Assembly: GCF_000368565.1 (NCBI RefSeq)
Contig: NZ_KB849533.1
Location: 18,483-82,482 of the forward strand
Direction: 5' to 3'
From: Acinetobacter gerneri DSM 14967 = CIP 107464 = MTCC 9824
Lineage (GTDB): Bacteria; Pseudomonadota; Gammaproteobacteria; Pseudomonadales; Moraxellaceae
DNA: 64,000 nt
Position numbers and translations under genes: made by a program. A model generated the notes under the pieces. That model saw nothing but the letters and a program-made list of their open reading frames with translations. It did no database searches and was not told the DNA's origin. Of this stretch, positions 8,352 to 16,954 are shown in pieces. Position 1 is the first letter of the stretch. Each line of letters starts with the position of its first letter.

Positions 8352-11117
8352 ATGCCACCATTTGTCTTGGTTGATGGTTCATACTTTTTATTTCGTGCCT
8401 TTCATGCACTACCACCCTTAACCACATCAACTGGTCTGCATACCAATGCAGTTCGTGGTGCAATCAATGCCATTCAAAAATTGATGCGACGCATTCAGCC
8501 GACGCATATGGCTGTTATTTTTGATACGCCTGAACCTACTTTTCGCCACAAACTTTCGCCAATTTACAAAGGCGACCGTCCAAGCATGCCTGAAGAATTG
8601 GCTGAACAAATTCCATATTTACATGATTTGATTAAAGCTTTGGGTATCCCTTTACATGTGCTTCCTGGGGCGGAAGCTGATGATATTATCGGGACACTGG
8701 CAAAACGTGCCGAAGCTCAAGGTTATCAAGTCTTAATTTCCACTGGCGATAAAGACATGGCGCAGCTGGTTACAGATAAAGTCACTTTGGAAGATAGTTT
8801 TAAAGACAAACCTATGGATGTAAATGGTGTCTTTGAAAAATTTGGCGTTTGGCCAAATCAAATCATCGATTATCTCACCTTGATGGGTGATGCTTCAGAC
8901 GGGATCAAAGGTGTACCAGGAGTTGGGGCAAAAACTGCGGCAAAACTTTTAACCGAATATGGCAATATTCCCAATATCTTAGCCAATGTCGACCAAATCA
9001 AAGGTAAAGTTGGGCAAAGCCTAAAAGATAATCAAGATGGCATCAAACTCGACCACCAACTTGCCAGCATTATCTGTGATCTTGATATGGGATTGGTCTA
9101 TGATGATTTAAAATTGAGCCATCCAAATGTCGATGAATTGCGCCGTTTATATACTGAGCTTGAATTCCGTAGAGAATTACAATCATTGGATCACCCAAAC
9201 AATCCGAACAATTCAAATTATCAACAAACCAGTAAAGCCATCAGCCAGTCTGAACAAGCGGTTGCAAAAGTAGAAACTGATAATCAAGCCACTATCAGCA
9301 GTGTGGATGATGTACTTGGCAAAGCCAATTATCATACAGTACTGACTCAAGACGCTTGGGAAAAGTTGTTTAAACGTCTCAGTACTGAAAAACGTTTTGC
9401 CATCGATACTGAAACGACAAGCCTTGATTATCGCCAAGCCCAAATGGTGGGTTTCTCAGTTGCTTTTGATGCCAATGATGCTTATTACGTTCCACTTGCG
9501 CATGATTATGAAGGTGCGCCAGAGCAACTGAATCGTGATGACATTATCCAACAAATCAAACCAATACTCGAAGATGCAAGCGTTGAAAAAATTGGACATC
9601 ATTTAAAATATGATGCACATATTTTTGCAAACCATGGCATCGAGTTTAAAGGTTGGTATTTTGATACCATGTTGGCTTCTTATGTGCTCAATGCTGTCGC
9701 AACCCGTCATGGTATGGATGATGTAGCACGTTTATATCTCAGCCATTTGACCACAACTTTTGAACAAGTTGCAGGTAAAGGTGCTAAACAAAAAACCTTT
9801 AATCAGATCGAGTTAGAAACAGCAGCGCATTATGCAGCTGAAGATGCTCATGTGACCTATCGTCTCTATGAAGTTTTAGATCGTAAACTTAAAGAAATAC
9901 CACCTTTGATTGATCTTTTACACAATATCGAAATGCCTGTTGCCCGTGTTTTGACGAGCATGGAAGAAAATGGCATTGAGCTCAATTTAGATTTTCTAGA
10001 ACAACTCAGTGTTGATTTTGCCAATACCATTCAAAACCTTGAAAATGAAATCACTGAACTTGCAGGTGAAAGCTTCAATGTGGCTTCACCAAAACAAGTC
10101 GGTGAAGTTTTATTTGAAAAAATGGGCTTAAAAGGCGGTAAAAAAACTGCAACAGGTCAATACAGTACCAGTGAAAGCGTTTTAGAAAAAATTGATCATG
10201 CGATTGCAGGATTGATTATTGAATATCGTGGTTTGGCAAAACTGAAAAGTACCTATACTGAAGGTCTATCTAAACAAGCCAATACTGAAACACATCGTGT
10301 ACACACCAGTTATCATCAGGCATTAACTGCGACAGGACGTTTATCGTCTACTGATCCAAACTTACAAAATATCCCTGTTCGTGAAGAAATTGGACGCCAA
10401 ATCCGTAAAGCGTTTATTGCGCCTAAAGGACGTGTCTTACTGGCAGCCGATTATTCACAAATTGAACTGCGCTTAATGGCACATTTCTCTCAAGATGAAG
10501 CTTTAGTCAATGCCTTCCAACATGGACAAGACGTGCATCGCCGTACCGCTTCCGAAGTTTTGGGAATTGCACTAGAAGATGTCACCAGTGACCAACGTCG
10601 TCAAGCAAAAGCAGTCAACTTTGGTTTACTTTATGGTATGTCAGAATTTGGTTTGACACGTCAGCTTGGTTTTAGTCGTGAAGAATCTAGAGCCTATATT
10701 GGTAAATACTTCCAGCGTTATCCAGGTATTTTAGAATACATGGAATCTACCCGCCAAATCGCCCGTGAACAAGGCTTTGTCGAAACCATTTTAGCGCGTC
10801 GTCTCTATACTCCAGATATTTTGGCGAGCAATAAAATGATCAAGCAAGGAGCTGAACGTGCTGCGATCAATGCCCCGCTTCAAGGCAGTGCTGCGGAAAT
10901 TATCAAATTGGCGATGATCGCTGTGGATAAAATATTACCAAAAGATCAAGCTAAACTGTTACTACAAGTGCATGATGAATTGGTGTTTGAAGTCGATGAA
11001 GCGATTGCTGATGAGCTTGCAACAAAGATCCAAACTACAATGCAAAATGTCATCGAAATTTCAGTTCCTTTAGTCGTTGAAGTCGGCAAAGGATTGAATT
11101 GGGATGAAGCACACTAA
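8352..11117 (+). CDS. polA: DNA polymerase I
   Basis: 921 residues counted from ATG 8352. AGGA 8 nt upstream and the family-typical start MPPFVLVDGSYFLFRAF favour this over an in-frame ATG 66 nt earlier. Domains in order: 5'-3' exonuclease with helix-hairpin-helix (about 1-290; GVPGVGAKTAAKLL), 3'-5' proofreading exonuclease (about 340-510; FAIDTETTSL carries the DxE pair), and family A polymerase (about 530-921) with motif A (LLAADYSQIELR), the O-helix RRQAKAVNFGLLYGM and motif C (QVHDELVFE). All catalytic motifs are intact. It removes RNA primers and fills gaps in replication and repair. A TACAAT element at 8316 may be the -10 box. A terminator follows at 11142. Confidence 0.97.
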   Translation: MPPFVLVDGSYFLFRAFHALPPLTTSTGLHTNAVRGAINAIQKLMRRIQPTHMAVIFDTPEPTFRHKLSPIYKGDRPSMPEELAEQIPYLHDLIKALGIPLHVLPGAEADDIIGTLAKRAEAQGYQVLISTGDKDMAQLVTDKVTLEDSFKDKPMDVNGVFEKFGVWPNQIIDYLTLMGDASDGIKGVPGVGAKTAAKLLTEYGNIPNILANVDQIKGKVGQSLKDNQDGIKLDHQLASIICDLDMGLVYDDLKLSHPNVDELRRLYTELEFRRELQSLDHPNNPNNSNYQQTSKAISQSEQAVAKVETDNQATISSVDDVLGKANYHTVLTQDAWEKLFKRLSTEKRFAIDTETTSLDYRQAQMVGFSVAFDANDAYYVPLAHDYEGAPEQLNRDDIIQQIKPILEDASVEKIGHHLKYDAHIFANHGIEFKGWYFDTMLASYVLNAVATRHGMDDVARLYLSHLTTTFEQVAGKGAKQKTFNQIELETAAHYAAEDAHVTYRLYEVLDRKLKEIPPLIDLLHNIEMPVARVLTSMEENGIELNLDFLEQLSVDFANTIQNLENEITELAGESFNVASPKQVGEVLFEKMGLKGGKKTATGQYSTSESVLEKIDHAIAGLIIEYRGLAKLKSTYTEGLSKQANTETHRVHTSYHQALTATGRLSSTDPNLQNIPVREEIGRQIRKAFIAPKGRVLLAADYSQIELRLMAHFSQDEALVNAFQHGQDVHRRTASEVLGIALEDVTSDQRRQAKAVNFGLLYGMSEFGLTRQLGFSREESRAYIGKYFQRYPGILEYMESTRQIAREQGFVETILARRLYTPDILASNKMIKQGAERAAINAPLQGSAAEIIKLAMIAVDKILPKDQAKLLLQVHDELVFEVDEAIADELATKIQTTMQNVIEISVPLVVEVGKGLNWDEAH

Positions 11118-11141
11118 ACTTTTTATATAAATCCAAAATAA

Positions 11142-11175
11142 AAAAAGCAGATCTTGAGGGATCTGCTTTTTTTTA
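11142..11175. terminator. Bidirectional intrinsic terminator between polA and the rraB-like gene
   Basis: An 8-bp perfect stem, AGCAGATC (11146-11153) with GATCTGCT (11160-11167), is flanked by an A-run on the left and T-run on the right. It can therefore terminate polA rightward and the convergent rraB-like gene leftward. Confidence 0.85.
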
Positions 11176-11227
11176 TGGGAAATTGCACATTTTAAAATGT
11201 GTTTAATGTCCGATGTAATATCTTAAA

Positions 11228-11599
11228 TTATTCTAAATCTTCGTCTTCATCATCATATACATAGGTCATACAACCCCAACCATCATATTCACCACCGAAT
11301 TGATGCGCGATTTTAGTGAACCATTCTTCTAAATCATTGATATCGGCATAGTCCAATTCCATATTGATATGAACACTTAAAATCCAAAAATTTGGATCAG
11401 TTTCTTCATCGAGATACATGGAAATTTTTTGTTCTTCAAGCAATAAATAGATTGCACATTTTTCAGCTTGATCTTGTTTTTCAAAAGCAATCGAATATTC
11501 AACCTCATGTGGTTCGGTCAAATCACTACCATCTTCTTGCATTTGCCACAGAATATCACCGTTATCATTATCAGGAAATTGCTCAAAATCACGTGTCAT
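11228..11599 (-). CDS. RraB-family ribonuclease E inhibitor-like protein
   Basis: 123-residue, strongly acidic cytosolic protein. It has the RraB-family signature near the C-terminus (EYDGWGCMTYVYDD, compared with EYDGWGTYFEDP in E. coli RraB) followed by an Asp/Glu tail. The N-terminal half is shorter than E. coli RraB and begins with a FPDNDNGDILWQM segment typical of the wider family. Family role: in enterobacteria RraB binds the RNase E C-terminal region and modulates mRNA decay; whether this homologue does so is not shown by sequence. AAGGA sits 7 nt before the ATG at 11599. It converges on polA. Confidence 0.8.
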   Translation of the reverse strand: MTRDFEQFPDNDNGDILWQMQEDGSDLTEPHEVEYSIAFEKQDQAEKCAIYLLLEEQKISMYLDEETDPNFWILSVHINMELDYADINDLEEWFTKIAHQFGGEYDGWGCMTYVYDDEDEDLE

Positions 11600-12041
11600 G
11601 GGTGTGTCCTTATTATGTATGGGTCAATGAATGAAAAATGAAGCATAAGAAAATCATTTGAAATAGATTAGCAGACTTTTGTGACAATTAAAGAGATCAA
11701 ATAGTATGCAAATATGTATATAAATTATTAATTGAAGTTATACGGTAGTTATAAATCATATTTTTGTTATCAACCATATGTCGATACGCGCTAAGGTCAT
11801 CCGCAACTGTTCGAGGCAGGACTCTATCAATTTAAGAATGTTTCTGCGAACAATTGAATCATTTGACGCAAGTGAACGAGTTTTGCGCTGAGGAAAGTAC
11901 TCCTCAAGGTGGTTTTCTTGCGCAGTACACTGCTCATTTTCCCGAAAGAAAAGTAGGTCCAGCGGAAGGCTAATCTCTAAATTTAAACTTTAGATAGAAG
12001 ACCCCGTTGTAACACTCAACATCTTAATCTTTAACTTAAAA
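11600..12041. other. 442-bp intergenic region with a GC-richer block
   Basis: The part near the rraB-like gene is AT-rich promoter-type DNA. Positions about 11775-11965 are clearly less AT-rich, with no ORF carrying a recognisable motif. That block could be a dispersed intergenic repeat or an old insertion remnant. No copy exists elsewhere in the window. Confidence 0.4.
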
Positions 12042-12707
12042 TCAAAAAGGTACTGTAGCTTCAATCTTGATACTTTCACCCGATAAAGGCTGAGTAAAAG
12101 CCAAAAGACTCGCATGTAAAGCCATACGATTTAATGGACTAAGCTTAGGATTTGGATGATATAACTTGTCGCCCGTGATCGGATGACCAATATATTGCAT
12201 ATGCACACGAAGTTGATGAGACCGTCCAGTAATCGGTGTTAAACACACCCGACTAATATCTTGATCGGTAGAATATTCAATTAATTTATATAATGTTTTT
12301 GCTGCTTTGCCTAGCTCAAAATGCACAATCTGACGCGGGCGATTTTCCCAATCGGTGATCAATGGAACGTCCACACTGCCTTGCTCTTCAAGTTGACCTT
12401 GCACCAACGCAATATAATTTTTTTCAACTGTGCGAGCTTGAAACATTTTGCTGACCGCAACTTCGGCATCACGATGTTTAGCAAACATCAAAATACCAGA
12501 AGTCGCCATATCTAAACGATGGGTAATTTTAGCATTTGCAAATTGCTCAACCACACGCAGATAGGCACTATCATGATGCTCTGGCAAACGTCCAGGTACT
12601 GATAGCAAACCCGCTGGCTTATCAATCACGACCAAATCATCATCTTCATATAAAATAACCAATGGATCCGTTGGTGGCTGATAGACAAAATCGTCTTGAA
12701 TAGGCAT
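12042..12707 (-). CDS. rluA: Dual-specificity 23S rRNA / tRNA pseudouridine synthase RluA
   Basis: 221 residues, close to E. coli RluA (219). The catalytic motif HRLDMATSG is identical and carries the nucleophilic Asp. DKPAGLLSVPGR, the PLITDW.NRP block and the ITGRSHQLRVHM block also match RluA closely. There is no S4 domain, which separates it from RluB/C/D-type enzymes. Family role: isomerises U746 of 23S rRNA and U32 of several tRNAs. It is monocistronic as far as can be seen, with repeat copy A upstream. The ATG at 12707 has no strong Shine-Dalgarno. Confidence 0.93.
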   Translation of the reverse strand: MPIQDDFVYQPPTDPLVILYEDDDLVVIDKPAGLLSVPGRLPEHHDSAYLRVVEQFANAKITHRLDMATSGILMFAKHRDAEVAVSKMFQARTVEKNYIALVQGQLEEQGSVDVPLITDWENRPRQIVHFELGKAAKTLYKLIEYSTDQDISRVCLTPITGRSHQLRVHMQYIGHPITGDKLYHPNPKLSPLNRMALHASLLAFTQPLSGESIKIEATVPF

Positions 12708-12872
12708 GGTGATAGGAAACTTAAAAAATCAGTTTGGCAAAATAACAATGCCTTAGATCAGTGTCAATTTTTTAAAACTTAAATGATGGGAATATGTGAT
12801 TTGAAATGATCATGTGAAAATGCTTTGAATTATTATTGGATTTTATTCTTTAAAATTTTTTAGGGTGTCAAG

Positions 12873-13097
12873 GGACAACATTTTGTTTTACTTCAACGAT
12901 TAACACTTTGTAAGTTTTAACCTTTAGCCTATAAACTCTTGATCTATAGCGTCCTAAGCCGAATCGAGACCTTTTGGGCGAGTACTATACTGACTTTATA
13001 AGCAACGGATAGCATCTACTCTTTTCGATCCCCATCACACCCTTGAGATATATAATAATCAAATCGCTACGGGATTATTTCCCTAAGATCTAGGCTT
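12873..13097. repeat. ~225-bp dispersed repeat, copy A
   Basis: Matches 13858-14084 in the same orientation over about 225 bp with roughly 75-80% identity by eye. Blocks such as TATAGCGTCCTAAGCCGAAT and GGGATTATTTCCCTAAGAT are conserved exactly. No ORF or known IS ends are recognisable. It sits between rluA and the VOC gene. Confidence 0.85.
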
Positions 13098-13252
13098 TTT
13101 CCAAGTTTAAGAAAATTATTTTCATAGATTTATTATTTTTTGGGAATATTTTTCATTACACTAAAAATAATGCTGATTCATTGCATTTTTACAGATTAAA
13201 TGGAAAATATTTCTTCTAGCCCTAAGGTTATTTGAGCAATATTCATAGTCGA

Positions 13253-13645
13253 TTACACCGCTACAAACTGCATTAATTGGATCAAATTGCCACATGTATC
13301 ATCTAAAACAGCGATTTTGACAGGTCCTGCCAAGGTGGGTTCTTGGGTAAATTGCACCCCTTGCGCTGATAATTTTTCATACTCCAGTTCGATATCCTCT
13401 ACTTGAAAGGATGTCGCAGGAATGCCATCTGCTTTGATGGCTGCCTGATAAGTGTGTGCAGCAGGGTGTACATTGGGTTCAAGTAATAATTCTACACCTT
13501 CGACTTGCTCTGGTGAAACTAAAGTCAGCCAACGATACTCACCTGCGGGAATATCATGTTTGATCTGAAATCCTAATTTTTCGGTATAAAATTGCAATGC
13601 TCGTTCTTGATCATTTACAAAGAGACTGGTCACATATATTTTCAT
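13253..13645 (-). CDS. VOC-superfamily (glyoxalase/bleomycin-resistance fold) protein
   Basis: 130-residue single VOC domain. It begins MKIYVTSLFVNDQERALQFYTEKLGFQ, the usual first beta-alpha-beta unit, and ends with the second metal-side strand (VAVLDDTCGNLIQL-type). Family members are metal-dependent lyases, dioxygenases or resistance binders; the substrate cannot be told from sequence. It resembles the many short VOC proteins annotated only as glyoxalase-like. It stands alone, bracketed by two direct copies of a ~225-bp repeat, which could delete it by recombination. Confidence 0.8.
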   Translation of the reverse strand: MKIYVTSLFVNDQERALQFYTEKLGFQIKHDIPAGEYRWLTLVSPEQVEGVELLLEPNVHPAAHTYQAAIKADGIPATSFQVEDIELEYEKLSAQGVQFTQEPTLAGPVKIAVLDDTCGNLIQLMQFVAV

Positions 13646-13857
13646 ATTATTGATGCTCTATAAGCTTGAGAAAACTTTTCTCGTGAAAGATCTAACATTT
13701 TTTATAACATGGAAAGAAAGATATCGTGTTGGTCTAAAGCGATGAATCTGTATTTTTAGTTTTTGTCTTTTACTTTTTGTCTTTTACTATTCTAAATTTT
13801 TATAATTTTTCTTTTTCTTTTTCTTATATTCAATCTTAAAAAATCTTTTGGGTGGTA
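13646..13857. other. AT-rich upstream region of the VOC gene
   Basis: AT-rich, with short direct repeats of TTTTTGTCTTTTACT near 13759-13790 (TTTTTGTCTTTTAC occurs twice in tandem). No gene is seen. The VOC promoter presumably lies here. Confidence 0.4.
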
Positions 13858-14084
13858 GGAAAAACAACTGTTTTACTTCAACTATCAAAACTTTGTAAGT
13901 TTCAATCTTATAGCCTATAAACTTTTAATCTATAGCGTCCTAAGCCGAATCAAGACCTTTTGGGTATGTACTACACTCACGTTGTACGCAACTGGCAGCA
14001 AGCTACTCTTTTCGATCCCTTTCACCCTTGAAATAAATATTAGCGAATATCCTTCGGGATTATTTCCCTAAGATTTGCTGATTT
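13858..14084. repeat. ~225-bp dispersed repeat, copy B
   Basis: Second copy of the repeat at 12873-13097, directly oriented, offset 985 bp. It lies upstream of the VOC gene and downstream of the 14207 gene. The middle section has diverged most. Confidence 0.85.
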
Positions 14085-14206
14085 TCAGCGATTTCAGGAT
14101 TTTTTTTCGCCAGACTTGATCAAAACAGGATTTTTTCCCGCATGCATGAAAATTACGATTATTTATTGCATTAAATATGACTTTATAGAGATTTTTTATG
14201 CTTCGA

Positions 14207-14899
14207 CTACTCCACAAAATCTAATTCATCAAAATCTTTGATTTGTGATAAATAAATCGGAGCGATCTGAATGTTTGTCCATTGTTCTTTAAATTTTGGC
14301 TCTGCTTCATCATCTTTAACGATATTGGTACGTAGCAACTTTTTACCCGTCAATAAATTTACGCTGATTTCACTTTCAATATAAGGTCCATGATTGTTGG
14401 ATTGTTCATAGCCAATCAGTCTGAGATCTGTATTTTCAAGTCTAAAATTATAATCCCAATAGCCATATCGGCCATGCCCATAATGGACATGCAATCGATT
14501 TTTTTCGACAGTGACCCAAAGTTCTGGGGCAAAATATACTCCACCGTCTTCATTTTCTGAGGAGAAGCAACTGAGATTTTTCAGGATCTGTTTATATTTT
14601 CCATTTTCATTGAGCAATACGATGATGCCACGGCGATTACGATCCAATTGCCCCCGATCTTCATGATTTATAATGGCTTTAGGATCAGTCGCTTTAACGA
14701 TTAGAACCAAGTCTTTTTGACCATCTTTGTTGAGATCACCTTCTATCGCTTCGAATAAGTCATATTTTGCAGGAATATATGCTTTGTATTTGATCTTGTC
14801 TTTTTCTAGTTTGATTTGTTCTGCACTCGGTGCTTCGGCAAAAGTCGTTTGAGAAATAAAGCTTAGGCTAAGGATGACCGCAACTAATATTATTTTCAT
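14207..14899 (-). CDS. Exported hypothetical protein with FG-GAP/EF-type calcium motif
   Basis: 230 residues from ATG 14899; AAGGA lies upstream, and a TTG one codon earlier is less likely. A clear Sec signal peptide (MKIILVAVILSLSFISQTTFAEA) points to the periplasm. Near residue 55 there is a GDLNKDGQKDLVLI segment, the calcium-binding loop of FG-GAP/VCBS-like beta-propeller units, but only one such unit is obvious. The rest has no motif I recognise. It starts 12 bp after the small membrane protein gene at 14911 and is likely co-transcribed with it. Function unknown. Confidence 0.7.
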   Translation of the reverse strand: MKIILVAVILSLSFISQTTFAEAPSAEQIKLEKDKIKYKAYIPAKYDLFEAIEGDLNKDGQKDLVLIVKATDPKAIINHEDRGQLDRNRRGIIVLLNENGKYKQILKNLSCFSSENEDGGVYFAPELWVTVEKNRLHVHYGHGRYGYWDYNFRLENTDLRLIGYEQSNNHGPYIESEISVNLLTGKKLLRTNIVKDDEAEPKFKEQWTNIQIAPIYLSQIKDFDELDFVE

Positions 14900-14910
14900 C
14901 AAAATCGTCC

Positions 14911-15183
14911 TTATTGGTTGAGAAAATATTTTCTAAGCAGATATGAAGCCACAAAACTCATCGCAATTGCTGTGGCACCAGCCATCATGTTGAGGATTAC
15001 TTTCATTAGATTCGATAATGTTGAATTGTATATTTTCAAGTTCATTGAAAATGCAAGCGCACCTAAAGCTCCACCGATTGCCCCTCCAACCAAGACCAAC
15101 AATAATGGCCATCCACACATCAGATAAACTTTTGTAGGATATTTATGTTTTCCGAACCAAGTTGTTTTTTTATCTAATGACAT
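14911..15183 (-). CDS. Small two-helix membrane protein, hypothetical
   Basis: 90 residues with a basic N-terminus (KKTTWFGKHKYPTK), a Gly/Ala-rich hydrophobic helix (about 20-46, LLLVLVGGAIGGALGALAF) and a second helix (about 60-83) ending in basic residues. Topology suggests an inner-membrane hairpin with both ends cytoplasmic. AAAGAG precedes the ATG. It is followed after 11 bp by the exported 14207 protein, a probable two-gene unit. No family recognised. Confidence 0.65.
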   Translation of the reverse strand: MSLDKKTTWFGKHKYPTKVYLMCGWPLLLVLVGGAIGGALGALAFSMNLKIYNSTLSNLMKVILNMMAGATAIAMSFVASYLLRKYFLNQ

Positions 15184-15296
15184 ACGTTACTCTTTATAGT
15201 CTTTTATTTTTCATGTACATATTTAAATGTTGATTATAAATCAACCACCCCAAAAAACATTTTAAATCATATATTTTCACTAAACAATATGGTGCA

Positions 15297-15872
15297 TTAT
15301 AAAGTGTGTACCACATTTTCTTGCTTTCTCTTTCTAATCCATCTTACTGCTAAAAATATACAAATGATCACGGCAATCGCCACAACCACAGGCAGAGCTA
15401 TAGCTAAAACAGAAAGTACAGCAGCACTGACCCATTCGGTGGTTGAAACTACAGGATTTGCCAAACCGCCCGTTGTTGCTGTAGATACCCCACGAGCAGC
15501 CACAGTACTCATTTGCACTGCACCTGCTGTACCGCCACCCACGATAATCGCCGCTGCCCAACTGGCAAATTGCGACATTTCACCACTGCTTACCGCCATC
15601 GTAGTCAATGTTCCAGCTATCATTGCAGCAGGAGTCGCAACAGTATCCAAAAGATTATCAACCCAAGGGATATAGTAAGCTGCGATTTCACATAGGGTTG
15701 CTACAGACAATGCGATACATACCGATGGTAGCGCAAGCCAATGAAAGCCTTTTGAAGGTTCAAATAGTCCTGTCACAGCACCGATGCTCATCACCAACAA
15801 TGGAACAAACACCCGAAAACCACATGCAGCGCTTAAGCCAATTCCGATACACAAACCTATGATTGTTTCCAT
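15297..15872 (-). CDS. DUF4126 domain membrane protein
   Basis: 191 residues, almost entirely hydrophobic, starting METIIGLCIGIGLSAACGFRVFVPLL, the DUF4126 hallmark. There are about five membrane helices, with Gly/Ala/Thr-rich loops (LDTVATPAAMIAGTL) and a basic C-terminal tail (RWIRKRKQE). GGAAG lies 6 nt before the ATG. The family is widespread and functionally uncharacterised. It appears monocistronic; the terminator at 15947 separates it from the upstream zinc-ribbon gene. Confidence 0.82.
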   Translation of the reverse strand: METIIGLCIGIGLSAACGFRVFVPLLVMSIGAVTGLFEPSKGFHWLALPSVCIALSVATLCEIAAYYIPWVDNLLDTVATPAAMIAGTLTTMAVSSGEMSQFASWAAAIIVGGGTAGAVQMSTVAARGVSTATTGGLANPVVSTTEWVSAAVLSVLAIALPVVVAIAVIICIFLAVRWIRKRKQENVVHTL

Positions 15873-15946
15873 CGCGATCTTCCTTTTTGCTGATTAGTTT
15901 TTGTTATATGGATATATGTTAAGGATATGGATAATATTAAGGTAAC

Positions 15947-15979
15947 AAAAAAGCCCTATGGGTGATAGGGCTTTTTTTA
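15947..15979 (-). terminator. Terminator of the zinc-ribbon gene
   Basis: A 9-bp stem, AAGCCCTAT (15951-15959) with ATAGGGCTT (15965-15973), is flanked by A- and T-runs, so it could work in both directions. It lies 38 bp past the zinc-ribbon stop on the minus strand. Confidence 0.85.
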
Positions 15980-16010
15980 AAACAGAGAATAGCTGTTTTG
16001 TTTGTGCTGC

Positions 16011-16154
16011 TTAGGCATTCTTGTTGTTGAATTGATTGCCAAGGCATTTGGTACACGGTGGTAAACGATCAGTACCAATTTCTAAGTAGACGCGATGTCC
16101 ACATTGGACGCAAAAATAGAAGCCTGTTCCGGGTTTTTGACCAGCAGTAACCAT
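16011..16154 (-). CDS. 47-residue zinc-ribbon protein
   Basis: Small ORF (ATG 16154, TAA 16011-16013) of 47 residues. It has two CxxC knuckles: CVQC at 15-18 and CTKC at 34-37, separated by HRVYLEIGTDRLPP, giving a rubredoxin-like zinc ribbon. An AGAAC stretch and a purine-rich leader precede the ATG, and a strong terminator follows. The cysteine spacing and aromatic TGFYFC entry match small zinc-ribbon proteins found across gamma-proteobacteria. The codon pattern is in keeping with its neighbours. Probably a metal-stabilised nucleic-acid or protein-binding module; function unknown. Confidence 0.8.
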   Translation of the reverse strand: MVTAGQKPGTGFYFCVQCGHRVYLEIGTDRLPPCTKCLGNQFNNKNA

Positions 16155-16389
16155 TTTTGTTCTCCATAGGTTTTAGAAATGGTAAACCTAGTATAACCCT
16201 ATTGTGATGAATGTCTATTGGTCATTTCGCCAATTGATGATGGCATAATTGCAAGGAATGATTTCGAGGGGAAATTTTGGTACTTATACTGGTTTTATGA
16301 TCCAGTTTTCGATTTATTAAATTATTTTGTCATTTTTACATGTTCAAAATATGCTGAATTGCTTTTCTTAAATACTCTAACTTCTAAGA

Positions 16390-16746
16390 TTAATCATCGA
16401 GTGGCATTCCATCTTCCCCAAATTCAATACCTCGCTCTTTCAATTTTTCACATGCAGCATGATGAACTACACCTCGTTTATTCATTTTGGGTTCTAACAA
16501 TCTTCGTAATGTCATCTCGCTAACATTGGCATGATTGACCACTTCTATACGAACACCCCAAAATCTATCGTTTGCAAAGCGGTCGAGTATCTCTGCATCT
16601 GCATCAGGATTCATGGCGGCTGTGGCTCGAATCGCTTGATTGGGATCTGTTAAAAAAGGTTCGAGTTCGGCTGTGTTGGCTGCACCACATGCAGCGATAT
16701 AGCGACGTTCTTCTTCGGCTTTTTGTTCAGGGGATTTTTTGGGCAC
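16390..16746 (-). CDS. HEAT/LRV-like small helical protein, hypothetical
   Basis: 118 residues from a GTG start at 16746; AAGGAGC lies 5 nt upstream and no ATG is suitable. A charged N-terminus (KKSPEQKAEEERR) is followed by three or four short helical repeats of the type LxxFLTDPNQAIRATAAMNPDAD, resembling variant leucine-rich or HEAT-like repeats. It is soluble, with no signal peptide. Likely a small protein-binding scaffold; no specific family can be named. Monocistronic. Confidence 0.7.
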   Translation of the reverse strand: MPKKSPEQKAEEERRYIAACGAANTAELEPFLTDPNQAIRATAAMNPDADAEILDRFANDRFWGVRIEVVNHANVSEMTLRRLLEPKMNKRGVVHHAACEKLKERGIEFGEDGMPLDD

Positions 16747-16828
16747 GGGTGCTCCTTTTATATTTTTGTCTTGTACTTTGTTCTATTGGCATTAACTGAT
16801 CTGCATTTGGAAATTTCATATCAATATA

Positions 16829-16900
16829 AATCCTCCCCAACCCTCCTTTAAAAAGGAGGGCGTTTCCCCCTCTTTATTTAAGACGGGTTAGGTGTGGTTT
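16829..16900. repeat. Nested palindromic intergenic element
   Basis: A perfect 9-bp hairpin, CCCTCCTTT (16841-16849) with AAAGGAGGG (16852-16860), sits inside a looser outer pair: CCTCCCCAACCC on the left and GGGTTAGGTGTGG on the right. It has the look of a small REP-like element rather than a terminator, as no U-tract follows on either strand. Confidence 0.5.
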
Positions 16901-16954
16901 TAAAAGCTGTTTAATTAAATCTTATTCAATACAGAAATATCGTAAAATAATCGA

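Noticed and set aside
15289..15862. Several plus-strand ORFs opposite the DUF4126 gene
   Set aside because: Shadows of a hydrophobic Gly/Ala-rich coding sequence; the minus-strand frame has a family match and ribosome site.
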